From Mailhella massiliensis (GTDB lineage: Bacteria > Desulfobacterota > Desulfovibrionia > Desulfovibrionales > Desulfovibrionaceae), in contig NZ_DYZA01000133.1 in assembly GCF_020741395.1 (NCBI RefSeq), forward strand, positions 1-12,308: a DNA stretch of 12,308 nt, given 5' to 3'. Both the position numbers and the translations under genes were made by a program. Below, piece after piece: positions 1-6,129 of this stretch. Position 1 is the first letter of the stretch, and every line of letters starts with the position of its first letter. Under the pieces are notes generated by a model. That model was not told where the DNA came from and made no database searches. It saw only the letters and a program-made list of their open reading frames with translations.

Positions 1-6
1 GGGCTT

Positions 7-40
7 TCCGCCCTCCTCAGGGGACGGACGGATATTTTTT
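7..40 (+). terminator. Probable rho-independent terminator of a gene left of the window
   Basis: TCCG-CCCT (7-14) can pair with AGGG (19-22) and CGGA (25-28) around a CCTC loop, with a two-base bulge (GA, 23-24). A TATTTTTT tract at 33-40 follows. Stem plus T-tract on the + strand fits an intrinsic terminator for a + strand gene ending before base 1. No coding sequence of that gene is visible. The bulge weakens the stem, so this is a moderate call. Confidence 0.45.
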
Positions 41-49
41 CGCCGTTGT

Positions 50-95
50 TTTTGCAAATGTAGAATTTATTCTTGACCTAAATTTTGCATTTGTA
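50..95. repeat. Two 13-bp imperfect repeats overlapping the promoter (candidate operator)
   Basis: TTTTGCAAATGTA (50-62) and TTTTGCATTTGTA (83-95) match at 11 of 13 positions. Their starts are 33 bp apart, about three helical turns. The hexamers CAAATG and CATTTG inside them are also inverted copies of each other. The second copy runs into the -10 box. The placement is what a regulator binding two sites would need, but no regulator gene is visible and the stretch is AT-rich, so chance similarity is possible. Confidence 0.35.
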
Positions 96-99
96 TAAT
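73..99 (+). promoter_or_regulatory. Sigma-70-type promoter for the nuclease-like gene
   Basis: TTGACC (73-78) and a perfect TATAAT (94-99) are separated by 15 bp. That is shorter than the usual 17, although the overlapping TCTTGA (71-76) would give 17. The block from about 30 to 110 is strikingly AT-rich against very GC-rich surroundings. Transcription would start near base 106, leaving a leader of roughly 135 nt before the ATG at 242. Confidence 0.65.
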
Positions 100-141
100 A
101 TCACCTCATCCGCTTCCCCCGGGCCCTCCGGCGGAAGCGCC

Positions 142-227
142 GTTGCCCGGGCAGGCTGAAAGACCCGGCAACAGGCCCGCCCTTTTCCCCGCATGCGCGG
201 GGCACGGGGCGGATCGCCACCTTTTTT
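142..227 (+). other. Hairpin-rich 5' leader
   Basis: Three potential stems lie between the promoter and the start codon. GTTGCCCGGG (142-151) pairs with CCCGGCAAC (164-172) with one bulged C. CCCCGC (187-192) pairs perfectly with GCGGGG (197-202) across a four-base loop. A short GGCG/CGCC stem (208-218) is followed three bases later by T6 (222-227). The last looks like a weak attenuator just before the ribosome binding site. High GC makes short stems common, so a regulatory role is only possible. Confidence 0.25.
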
Positions 228-241
228 CCCAGGAGCTTGCC

Positions 242-1066
242 ATGACGGACTTTCTTTCCCCCTCCCGGCTTGTGGAATTCCAGCGCTGCGGCGAAGCGTG
301 GCGGCGCCGCCACCTGGAAGAAGATTTCGTGCCGCCCTCCCTTCCGGCCCTTGTGGGCCGCAGCGTGCGCGAGGCTGCCCTTACCTGCCTGCGCCGCAAG
401 AAGGAGCAAGGCGCGCCCCCCACCCCGGAGGAGGCGGCCGACCTGGCGGCCGAGGCCTACGGACGCGGACTGCTTCAGGGCGTGCACCTTGCGCCGGAGG
501 ATGTATCTTCCGCGCCCGCCCTCATCGGCGAAGGCAAAGACAACGCCGTAGCCCTGGCCGGGCTTTTCTGCCGCGAGCTTCTGCCCTCCCTTTCCCCCCT
601 TCTGGCGGGGGAGAAGGTGCTGCTCGACCTGGGCCTGCCCCTGCCCGTGGCCGTCACCCTGGACTGCTGCACCACGGAGGGCGCGCTGCACGGCCTGGCC
701 ACGGCCTCGCGCAAATGGAACGCGGACAGGGCCCATGCCTCCCCCGCCCCGGCCCTCTGGCCTGCGGCGCTCGGAAAGGCTGCGGGCATGGCGCCTTCGC
801 GCATGGCCTTCGACGTGCTTGTTTCCACCCGGACGCCCGCGCTCCAGAGTGTGGAAACTACGCGCAGCGCCTCCGACCTTGCGCTGGTACTCCGGCAGTT
901 CCGCCTCATGATCGCCTCGGTGGGCGCGGGGATATTTCCCCCGGCCGCGCCGGAAAGCCGGCAGTGTTCGCCGCGCTGGTGCGGCTATTTTTACACCTGC
1001 CCCCATGTGCCCGCCCCGCGCAGAAGCCTGCCCCCTTCCTTCAGCGCCCGCGCCTTCCCGGGCTGA
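242..1066 (+). CDS. PD-(D/E)XK nuclease-superfamily protein, phage/Cas4/AddB-like, catalytic motif apparently degraded
   Basis: A 274-residue protein starting at ATG 242, with AGGAG at 231-235 six bases upstream. The N-terminus (SPSRLVEFQRCGEAW, residues 6-20) and C-terminus (IFPP at 231-234, then CSPRWCGYFYTC at 242-253) match single-domain PD-(D/E)XK nucleases of phages and the Cas4/AddB type. In those, one N-terminal and three C-terminal cysteines hold a [4Fe-4S] cluster; here they are C16, C242, C247 and C253. The motif II Asp is present (D141). Where family members read roughly D-x-K-T-A before a KW pair, this protein reads GLATASRKW (151-159), so Asp and Lys appear replaced by Gly151 and Ala153. 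The Gln-Leu motif after it is not recognisable either. It may be an Fe-S DNA-binding protein without nuclease activity. Such genes usually sit in phage recombination modules beside an annealing protein; the next gene is in that position but unrecognised. Family call good; inactivity is inferred by eye. Confidence 0.7.
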   Translation: MTDFLSPSRLVEFQRCGEAWRRRHLEEDFVPPSLPALVGRSVREAALTCLRRKKEQGAPPTPEEAADLAAEAYGRGLLQGVHLAPEDVSSAPALIGEGKDNAVALAGLFCRELLPSLSPLLAGEKVLLDLGLPLPVAVTLDCCTTEGALHGLATASRKWNADRAHASPAPALWPAALGKAAGMAPSRMAFDVLVSTRTPALQSVETTRSASDLALVLRQFRLMIASVGAGIFPPAAPESRQCSPRWCGYFYTCPHVPAPRRSLPPSFSARAFPG

Positions 1067-1248
1067 AGGCCCCGGAAAAAGAGACGGCGATATCGGGCCC
1101 CGCGCCGGGCAGAGTTCCCCGGCCGGCGGAAGGCAAGGACGTATTCTCCTTCCGTGCAAGGCTGCGGGAAGCCCGGAAAAGTTCCCCCGCAGGCGTGCGC
1201 CGGGGGAAGATTGCCCGGAAAGAACGCATTTTTTTCAAGGAGTCCTCC
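1067..1248 (+). other. Intergenic stretch with inverted repeat
   Basis: The 182 bases between the two + strand genes hold a perfect 8-bp inverted repeat, TTCCCCCG (1182-1189) and CGGGGGAA (1201-1208), with an 11-base loop. The T7 run at 1229-1235 is 20 bases beyond the stem, too far for a standard terminator. I see no convincing promoter. The two genes probably share the transcript from 73-99. Confidence 0.3.
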
Positions 1249-2238
1249 ATGTACGAGAATATTGCCCTGCACACCGGCCTGCCCCCGGAAGAAACGCAGC
1301 GCGGCCCCCTTTCCGCCGCACAGGCCCGCGCCGTGGGCGAAGAGCGCAGCGCCCTTCTTGCCGCATCCTCCCTGCCGCGCGACGAAGCCGCAGCGCGGCG
1401 CAGCCTGCTTGCCGCCTGCCGGGAAAAGGGACTCGCCCGCTTTGCCCTGAGCCGCGAAGGCCGTCCCGCCCTGCCCCTGGCCCTTGCGGCCGCGCGCTTC
1501 TGGGGCAACGTGCGCTTCGGCCTGCGCGAAGGCCGGGGCGGCGAATGGGAGGCCTTTGCCCGGGACATGGAAAGCAATGTGACGTGCGCGCGCCGCTTCA
1601 CCCCGCACCGCGACGGCGAGGAAGAAGGAAAGGCGCGCCTTCTTGCCGCCCTGCTCGACCTTCTGCCCGCCCCGCTTCTGGAAGAGGCCCTCGCCGCCTG
1701 CCGGGACGCCCTGCATGCCGATGCCCCGGCGGAAGAAAAGCCCGGAGAGCACGCCGGAAAGGACGGGGAAAGGCGGGAGCCTGCCGAACATGGCGCTCCC
1801 GGGCCGGAAAAAAGCGGGGGATGCGTCGCGGCCCCCGAGGGCAAAGGCGGCCTGCCCCCACCCCCCGGGAAGACGGCGGAGCCGGACAAGACTGCGGAAA
1901 ACGGCCGATGCGGCAAAAGCCCCTGCCGGGCGGGAATACTCGCGGGCCGGGAAGAAGAGTCCGGGACGGCCCCCGCCCCGCAGGAGGGCGGAAGCAGCCC
2001 GGCGGGAAAGCATGCGGGAAAAGCAGGGCAGGCCGGAAAAGCCCGCGCCGCAGAAGAGCAGACCGAGCCCGGGGGCGAAGAGAGCGCGGAGGAAGGCGGC
2101 GCGCCCTGCGCCGCCCTGAAGCCATGCCTAAAGCGCGAAGTGGCGGCAAGCCCCGGCAGCACCGCGCCGAAGCTTCGGCCGGGGCCCCGCGCCCTGACGG
2201 GACAGCCCGGGACGCAGGGCCTGCTCCGCCTTGCCTGA
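1249..2238 (+). CDS. Unrecognised protein with disordered Gly/Ala/Glu/Lys-rich tail
   Basis: A 329-residue protein read from ATG 1249. AAGGAG at 1237-1242 lies six bases upstream, which decides this start although the frame is open much further up. Residues 1-155 look folded and mostly helical: alanine- and leucine-rich stretches, then ARFWGNVRFG around residue 82 and LLAALLDLLP near 130. From about residue 155 the sequence is low complexity (Glu, Lys, Gly, Pro, Ala) and probably disordered, with a few cysteines. Residues 243-307 are encoded by the first copy of a 195-bp repeat, and a unique 22-residue end follows. I do not recognise the family. Its place after a phage-type PD-(D/E)XK gene would suit a single-strand annealing or accessory recombination protein, but no motif confirms this. 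The ORF and RBS are good evidence for a gene; GC-rich DNA keeps other frames open too. Confidence 0.6.
   Translation: MYENIALHTGLPPEETQRGPLSAAQARAVGEERSALLAASSLPRDEAAARRSLLAACREKGLARFALSREGRPALPLALAAARFWGNVRFGLREGRGGEWEAFARDMESNVTCARRFTPHRDGEEEGKARLLAALLDLLPAPLLEEALAACRDALHADAPAEEKPGEHAGKDGERREPAEHGAPGPEKSGGCVAAPEGKGGLPPPPGKTAEPDKTAENGRCGKSPCRAGILAGREEESGTAPAPQEGGSSPAGKHAGKAGQAGKARAAEEQTEPGGEESAEEGGAPCAALKPCLKREVAASPGSTAPKLRPGPRALTGQPGTQGLLRLA
1975..2169 (+). repeat. 195-bp direct repeat, copy 1
   Basis: Matches 2311-2505 at 193 of 195 bases, differing at 2098 (G versus A) and 2158 (A versus G). The offset is 336 bp, a multiple of three, and the block begins and ends on codon boundaries of the 1249-2238 frame, so it is exactly 65 codons. 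This copy encodes residues 243-307, and the reading frame runs on past it to a TGA at 2236. Confidence 0.95.
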
Positions 2239-2508
2239 GCCCCGGAAGGCCGGGCCTCGGCGGAAGAAGGCCTGCCCTTTTCCCCAACATTTCCCAAGCA
2301 CGGCCGGAAGGCCCCGCAGGAGGGCGGAAGCAGCCCGGCGGGAAAGCATGCGGGAAAAGCAGGGCAGGCCGGAAAAGCCCGCGCCGCAGAAGAGCAGACC
2401 GAGCCCGGGGGCGAAGAGAGCGCGGAGGAAGGCAGCGCGCCCTGCGCCGCCCTGAAGCCATGCCTAAAGCGCGAAGTGGCGGCAAGCCCCGGCGGCACCG
2501 CGCCGTAA
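2239..2508 (+). other. In-frame open extension after the stop at 2236, ending in TAA
   Basis: Immediately after the TGA at 2236-2238 the same frame stays open for 89 codons to TAA 2506-2508. The first 24 codons are unique; the remaining 65 are the second repeat copy, with the TAA directly on its right edge. I see no separate ribosome binding site. It looks like a detached former C-terminus of the upstream gene, or debris of a duplication or rearrangement. TGA read-through is possible in principle but nothing supports it. Confidence 0.4.
2311..2505 (+). repeat. 195-bp direct repeat, copy 2
   Basis: Second copy of 1975-2169 with two mismatches. It ends precisely where the TAA at 2506-2508 begins, four bases before the stop codon of the convergent methyltransferase gene. 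The copies are separated by 141 bp (2170-2310) that show no similarity to either flank. Near-identity implies recent duplication or continuing gene conversion. Confidence 0.95.
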
Positions 2509-2512
2509 GGGG

Positions 2513-3736
2513 TCAGCTGCCGAGCCGGAGGCCCAGCCCCGCGAGGAGGGCGGCCAGGGTAAGCAAAAAGGCCGCCTTGTACCTTTTCTTATGGCGTCTT
2601 GTCCTTGCCTGCTTTCTTTCAAGGTCGAGGCAGCGCGCCGAAAGCCCGGCAATATCGGCCTCCCCTGCCCGAAGGGCCCGCCTTTGCGCCTCCCCCTCCC
2701 TGCGCAGTTCCTCCAGGGCGGCGTTTTTCGCTTCCTGCTCCCGATACTGCTCTTCCACGGCGGCCCTTTGCGCCTCCATAACCCTGCCCTGCTCTTCCAG
2801 GACGGCCCTTTGCGCCTCCATAAGCCCGCAGAGCTCTTCCCCCCGGGCCTTTTCCTGCGCAAGGCAGCCCTGCACGCGCCCGATTTCCTCCCTCAGTTCC
2901 CGTATGATCTCGGCGCTTCTCTTCCCGAGCCGGGAAAGCTCATACGCCCTGTTTTCCCTGATGGGCGGGGGCGCGTTGCGCTCATGCACGGCAAGCTTCT
3001 CCCTGTTGCGCGCAAGCAGGGCCTCCGCCCCTTCCCCGGAGGGTACAAGCTTCATGACATACTGGCAGACAAAGGAATGCCAGTCGTCGAAAAGGGCATG
3101 CTTCACCTCTTCGGAAAGCAGGGGAAAGGGGTTCTCCGGCTGCCAGCCTCCGGTCTGCGTGCAGGTAAAGGCGCAGTCCTCAACGCGCCAGCCCCGGGCG
3201 CTCAGCCCTTCGGCAAGGGATTTGTGGGTGAAAAAGCGGATATGCGTCTCATCCAGAATACCCATGGGGGTATAGGTGAAATCGTCGAGAAGAAGGCTCG
3301 CCTTGATGCTGGCATGGGCGATGTTGGGCACGGAGGCGACAAGGCTTCCTTCCGGCTTGAGATAGGTTTTCAAAAGCTCCAGCACGCGCCAGGGGTCGCG
3401 CAGATGTTCCAGCACGTCGCCGCAGAGTATGTGATCGAAAAAGCCCCGGTACCCGGGAAAATCCTCCCCGCTCAGCGTGTCGAGGTCGACGCGGGACAGC
3501 GCTGCATACGCCCCCGTCTCCCCGGCGACGCGGAGCGCGTCGGCATCGTATTCCAGGCCGTAGAGCAGGCAGCGGCGATATTGCTTTACGGCCGCCCCGA
3601 CATCCCCGCAGGCGCAGCCCACATCGAGCACACGGCTTTCGGGGCGGATGAAGTTGATTTCCAGCACATGCGTGTCGAAGGCATGCGTCATATCAATACG
3701 GTTCCTGTATCTGAGCGCGCCTTTTCCGCCTTCCAT
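2513..3736 (-). CDS. SAM-dependent methyltransferase with long coiled coil and C-terminal membrane anchor
   Basis: A 407-residue protein from ATG 3736, with GGAGG four to five bases upstream. Residues 30-230 form a class I methyltransferase: motif I VLDVGCACG (36-44), an acidic residue after the second strand (LEYD, 61-64), then CGDVLEHLRDP (105-115) and LKPEGSLVASVPN (126-138), as in Methyltransf_11/23 enzymes. Residues about 265-380 are charged heptads predicted as coiled coil, with four consecutive 14-residue repeats at 305-360. A basic patch (RTRRHKKRYK, 378-387) precedes a hydrophobic segment at 389-404, consistent with a C-terminal membrane anchor and a cytoplasmic catalytic domain. Catalytic domain, coiled coil and membrane-binding end recall the chain-terminating ruler WbdD of E. 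coli O9a, but there is no kinase domain. It could methylate a terminal sugar of the glycan made by the upstream operon. The methyltransferase call is firm; acceptor and ruler role are inferred. Confidence 0.88.
   Translation of the reverse strand: MEGGKGALRYRNRIDMTHAFDTHVLEINFIRPESRVLDVGCACGDVGAAVKQYRRCLLYGLEYDADALRVAGETGAYAALSRVDLDTLSGEDFPGYRGFFDHILCGDVLEHLRDPWRVLELLKTYLKPEGSLVASVPNIAHASIKASLLLDDFTYTPMGILDETHIRFFTHKSLAEGLSARGWRVEDCAFTCTQTGGWQPENPFPLLSEEVKHALFDDWHSFVCQYVMKLVPSGEGAEALLARNREKLAVHERNAPPPIRENRAYELSRLGKRSAEIIRELREEIGRVQGCLAQEKARGEELCGLMEAQRAVLEEQGRVMEAQRAAVEEQYREQEAKNAALEELRREGEAQRRALRAGEADIAGLSARCLDLERKQARTRRHKKRYKAAFLLTLAALLAGLGLRLGS
2657..2824 (-). repeat. Four tandem 42-bp units encoding coiled-coil repeats
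   Basis: Units at 2783-2824, 2741-2782, 2699-2740 and 2657-2698 encode residues 305-318, 319-332, 333-346 and 347-360, patterned as x-x-E-A-[QK]-R/N. The first two are 35 of 42 identical in DNA and share an unbroken block of about 20 bases; the others are more diverged. Each unit is two heptads, so copy-number changes would keep both reading frame and coiled-coil register. Confidence 0.75.
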
Positions 3737-4012
3737 AGCTCCTCCGGGCCGTATGCCGTTCTCACAAAAACGCCCCCCGAAAAAACTTCATGCGCCGGGG
3801 CGCCGCAGGCCGGAAAAGGCCGATACCGGAAAAAACCGTGCGCTGGCCTTCCCGGGCAGAGGGCCCCGGCAGAAAAAAGGAAGCCCCGCAACGCTGAGGG
3901 AAAGGGGCGGGCTTTCCCGGCGCGGGCATACCGGGGCAAAAACACTTCATGCGCCGGGGCCCCTGCAACGTGCGGCAAAGCCGTGCGGCGGGCGGCAAGG
4001 GCCTCAAAGGCT
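3737..4012. other. Intergenic region with a twice-repeated 17-bp motif
   Basis: These 276 bases separate the GT2 stop from the methyltransferase start. ACTTCATGCGCCGGGGC occurs at 3785-3801 and 3944-3960, each preceded by an A-rich run. Each copy is also bracketed by complementary GC blocks (CGCCCC 3771-3776 with GGGGCG 3797-3802; GGGGC 3933-3937 with GCCCC 3959-3963). Small stems (CGGCAAAGCCG near 3973, GCCTCAAAGGC near 4002) follow the GT2 stop on the - strand, without a clear T-tract. I see no convincing promoter and no credible gene. The open frames here are short and overlap the methyltransferase gene. Confidence 0.5.
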
Positions 4013-5200
4013 TCACCCCCGCCCGCCCGTCAGCCTGCATACCTGCCTCCGGTACTTCTCCTCATAATGCCTTCTTCTCTTCCCAAAGCTTATCCTGCGC
4101 ATGATATCGCAGCGCAGAAGCTCCGCGAGAGATACGGGGGCCTCCTCTGCCGCTCTTCGCCGCCCTTCGCCGCTTCTGCCGGACAGGGCGCGGTATGTCA
4201 GGTAGTCGACGACGCCGACGGCGCAGTCGCAGGGAACGTCGCCGAAGGTGCGGCAATAAAATCTCCTGCGGGAAAAATCCTGAAGCAGCCTTATGCTCTC
4301 CGGCCCCTGAGCGAGCATGTCGTCCTCGTCGAAGCCTATGGCCTCGCGGGCCTTTTCCAGGGCCACGCCGAGGCTGCACTCTTTCTTCAGGGCGTCGCAT
4401 ATCAGGTTCGCATAGCCGGACCGGAACAGCGAAGGGAACTTGGCGCAGAACATGAAATACCCCGGGGAACAATAGCGCCGTGCCCCCATGGCTTCAAAAA
4501 ACTGCTTATGCCAGTTGATCATGGCTTCCACGGTCCAGCTCGATTTCTCATCCCAGGTCCACTGTCCGCCGTGGATGCGCACATGGAACATCCTCCTGTC
4601 GGAAAAAAGCACGGTATTGCCCATCCGGGAAAGCCGGACGAGATACGGCCAGTCGAAAAACTTCCCGTACCTCCCGCTTTCCCGGGGCACGCGCAGAAAA
4701 AGCCCGGCGTCATAAATCGCCGTCTGCATGGCCACTTCCTCATGCAGATACATATACTGCGCAAAGGCCTCCCCCTTTTCGAAAAAGTAATGCCCTTCCC
4801 CGGCAGGCGCCGGGTCCGCGGCCTCCCCCTGCCGGAACGCGGTATATTTCGCCGTCACAAAGGCCACGTCCTCATAGGTGTTCAACGCCTTCAGCGCATA
4901 TTCAAGGTAACGGCTGTTCAGGATATCATCGTCATGAAAGAACATGACATATTTCTTCGTCAGGAAGTCCCCCGCACGGGCCATACATTCCAGAAGGCCG
5001 CCCGAACTTCTCACCTCCGTCACGCCGTACCGGCCGAAGCTCCGAACGACTTGCGAAACCTCTTCCATGGTCCCGTTGTTGAACACCGTGATCTTCGGTA
5101 TCCCGGCGCTCTGCCCCACAAGGCTCTCCAAAGCTTCCTTCAGGAACTTCGGCCTGTTCAGTGTCGGAAGAAAAATCTCCAGGTCCTCAATCGTATGCAT
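4013..5200 (-). CDS. Family 2 (GT-A) glycosyltransferase
   Basis: A 395-residue protein. ATG 5200 is preferred to the further in-frame ATG at 5233 because GGAGG lies four bases upstream of 5200 and the GT2 fold begins just after it (IFLPTLNRPKFL, 9-20). The N-terminal half shows the nucleotide-binding start, VFNNG (39-43) and the metal-binding acidic cluster FFHDDD (87-92). These fit inverting GT2 enzymes that use a nucleotide sugar and a lipid-linked acceptor on the inner face of the membrane. The C-terminal 150 residues are not typical of the core fold and end in a strongly basic stretch (GKRRRHYEEKYRRQ, near 370-385) that could touch the membrane. No transmembrane helix is evident. It begins 25 nt after the preceding glycosyltransferase gene. 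Sugar and acceptor cannot be told from the sequence. Confidence 0.88.
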   Translation of the reverse strand: MHTIEDLEIFLPTLNRPKFLKEALESLVGQSAGIPKITVFNNGTMEEVSQVVRSFGRYGVTEVRSSGGLLECMARAGDFLTKKYVMFFHDDDILNSRYLEYALKALNTYEDVAFVTAKYTAFRQGEAADPAPAGEGHYFFEKGEAFAQYMYLHEEVAMQTAIYDAGLFLRVPRESGRYGKFFDWPYLVRLSRMGNTVLFSDRRMFHVRIHGGQWTWDEKSSWTVEAMINWHKQFFEAMGARRYCSPGYFMFCAKFPSLFRSGYANLICDALKKECSLGVALEKAREAIGFDEDDMLAQGPESIRLLQDFSRRRFYCRTFGDVPCDCAVGVVDYLTYRALSGRSGEGRRRAAEEAPVSLAELLRCDIMRRISFGKRRRHYEEKYRRQVCRLTGGRG

Positions 5201-5225
5201 ATCCCCTCCCGCTGCGCCGAAAACG

Positions 5226-6101
5226 TCAGGCAACGCCGTCCCAGCCGATGAATTTCCTGATGATCTTCAGCTGATATTTCGCAATCTTCCTCTCATAGCG
5301 CTTCTTTTTCGAAAAGCGGAGAAGAAGCCGGTACATGAATATCTTGTACCGGAAATACAGCATGCTCCCATGAAGGCACATCTCCGCGGAAGAAGCGGGC
5401 AGGCTCTGGGTTTTCGCAATGAAGCGCTCCACCTGCCCGTCCAGCTCCTCCCCGTCGAAATGCTCGCAGGAAACATAATCTTCCCAGCCCTGCTCCGTGG
5501 CCGTCTTCACCCGGACGCCGCACAGGAGCGCCTCCTCGTTCAGCACGGAATGGGCGTCGAAGGAATAAAGCACCCTCGTCCTGTTCAGAAGCTCCACAAG
5601 TTCCTTTCTCGTGGCGGGATAGTCCATGTTGATTTCCGTCAGCCCGGCAAGCTCGGGCGCGTCCTTCCAGCGGCCGCCCTTGTGGACAAAAACGCAGTCC
5701 ATGTCCCTTTCCTTATGGAAATTGAGAAAAACGTCCCTCTCAAGGCCGGACTGGTAGAGCACGTCGGCATCGTAATATTTCTTGTCCCAGGTAAAGACGG
5801 CCTCCGTGCTGCGGAAACGGCGGCTTCCGCCCAGAACCCCGGGAAAATACAGCACATAGCGCGCCACGCGGCGGAAACGGCACGGATTGCCGCGCACCAC
5901 CTCGGGGTAGACGACGATATCGTTCCGCTCCATCTCTTCGGTAATGAAATCAAGGTAGCCGTATCCGTCGTTCTTTGCGCCGCCTCCGGGATATATCCAG
6001 GCTTCGCAGCCTCTTGCGCGCAACAGGTCGCAAAGGCGGTACATAGCCTTCACCCCGTTGCTCCGGGACGGGCCGCAGATACAGATGATATATCGCCTCA
6101 T
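5226..6101 (-). CDS. Putative GT-B-like glycosyltransferase (YPEVVRGNP family)
   Basis: A 291-residue protein. The frame is open far upstream, but only ATG 6101 has AGGAGG four bases before it and starts the recognisable fold; the upstream part overlaps the kinase gene. The N-terminus (CGPSRSNGVKAMYRLCDLL, 9-26) resembles the first strand and helix of GT-B enzymes. YPEVVRGNP (65-73) followed by RYVLYFPG (81-88) is a pattern I associate with uncharacterised transferases of O-antigen and capsule clusters. SFDAHSVLNEEALLCG (180-195) resembles the donor-binding Glu-rich segment of GT-B C-terminal domains. At 291 residues it is shorter than a full two-domain GT-B enzyme. The C-terminus is very basic and helical (residues 251-285), a possible membrane contact. 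It lies 28 nt downstream of the kinase and 25 nt upstream of the GT2 gene. Specificity unknown. Confidence 0.68.
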   Translation of the reverse strand: MRRYIICICGPSRSNGVKAMYRLCDLLRARGCEAWIYPGGGAKNDGYGYLDFITEEMERNDIVVYPEVVRGNPCRFRRVARYVLYFPGVLGGSRRFRSTEAVFTWDKKYYDADVLYQSGLERDVFLNFHKERDMDCVFVHKGGRWKDAPELAGLTEINMDYPATRKELVELLNRTRVLYSFDAHSVLNEEALLCGVRVKTATEQGWEDYVSCEHFDGEELDGQVERFIAKTQSLPASSAEMCLHGSMLYFRYKIFMYRLLLRFSKKKRYERKIAKYQLKIIRKFIGWDGVA

Positions 6102-6129
6102 CCTGCCTCCTTCACGGGCGGCGCCGCGC

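Noticed and set aside
1182..1235. Terminator between the two + strand genes
   Set aside because: The 8-bp stem is good but the T7 run is 20 bases away, so it does not form an intrinsic terminator.
2236..2262. Selenocysteine read-through of the TGA at 2236
   Set aside because: A small CCCGG/CCGGG stem follows the TGA, but such stems are everywhere in this GC-rich DNA. There is no SECIS-like loop or selenoprotein family, and the encoded tail is low complexity.
1041..2498. Long open frames on the - strand opposite the repeat region (up to 485 codons)
   Set aside because: Composition is Arg/Pro/Ser/Ala-rich shadow sequence with no fold motif. The + strand frame has the better start signal, and the duplication preserves the + strand frame.
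3688..3978. Small - strand frame (96 codons) in which the 17-bp repeat gives a repeated GAPAHEVF peptide
   Set aside because: It overlaps the methyltransferase start and has no convincing ribosome binding site or family. The peptide repeat is just the translated DNA repeat.
2591..5251. 886-codon open frame on the + strand
   Set aside because: It lies antisense to the methyltransferase and GT2 genes, both of which have clear domains and ribosome binding sites. GC-rich codon bias keeps the opposite frame open.
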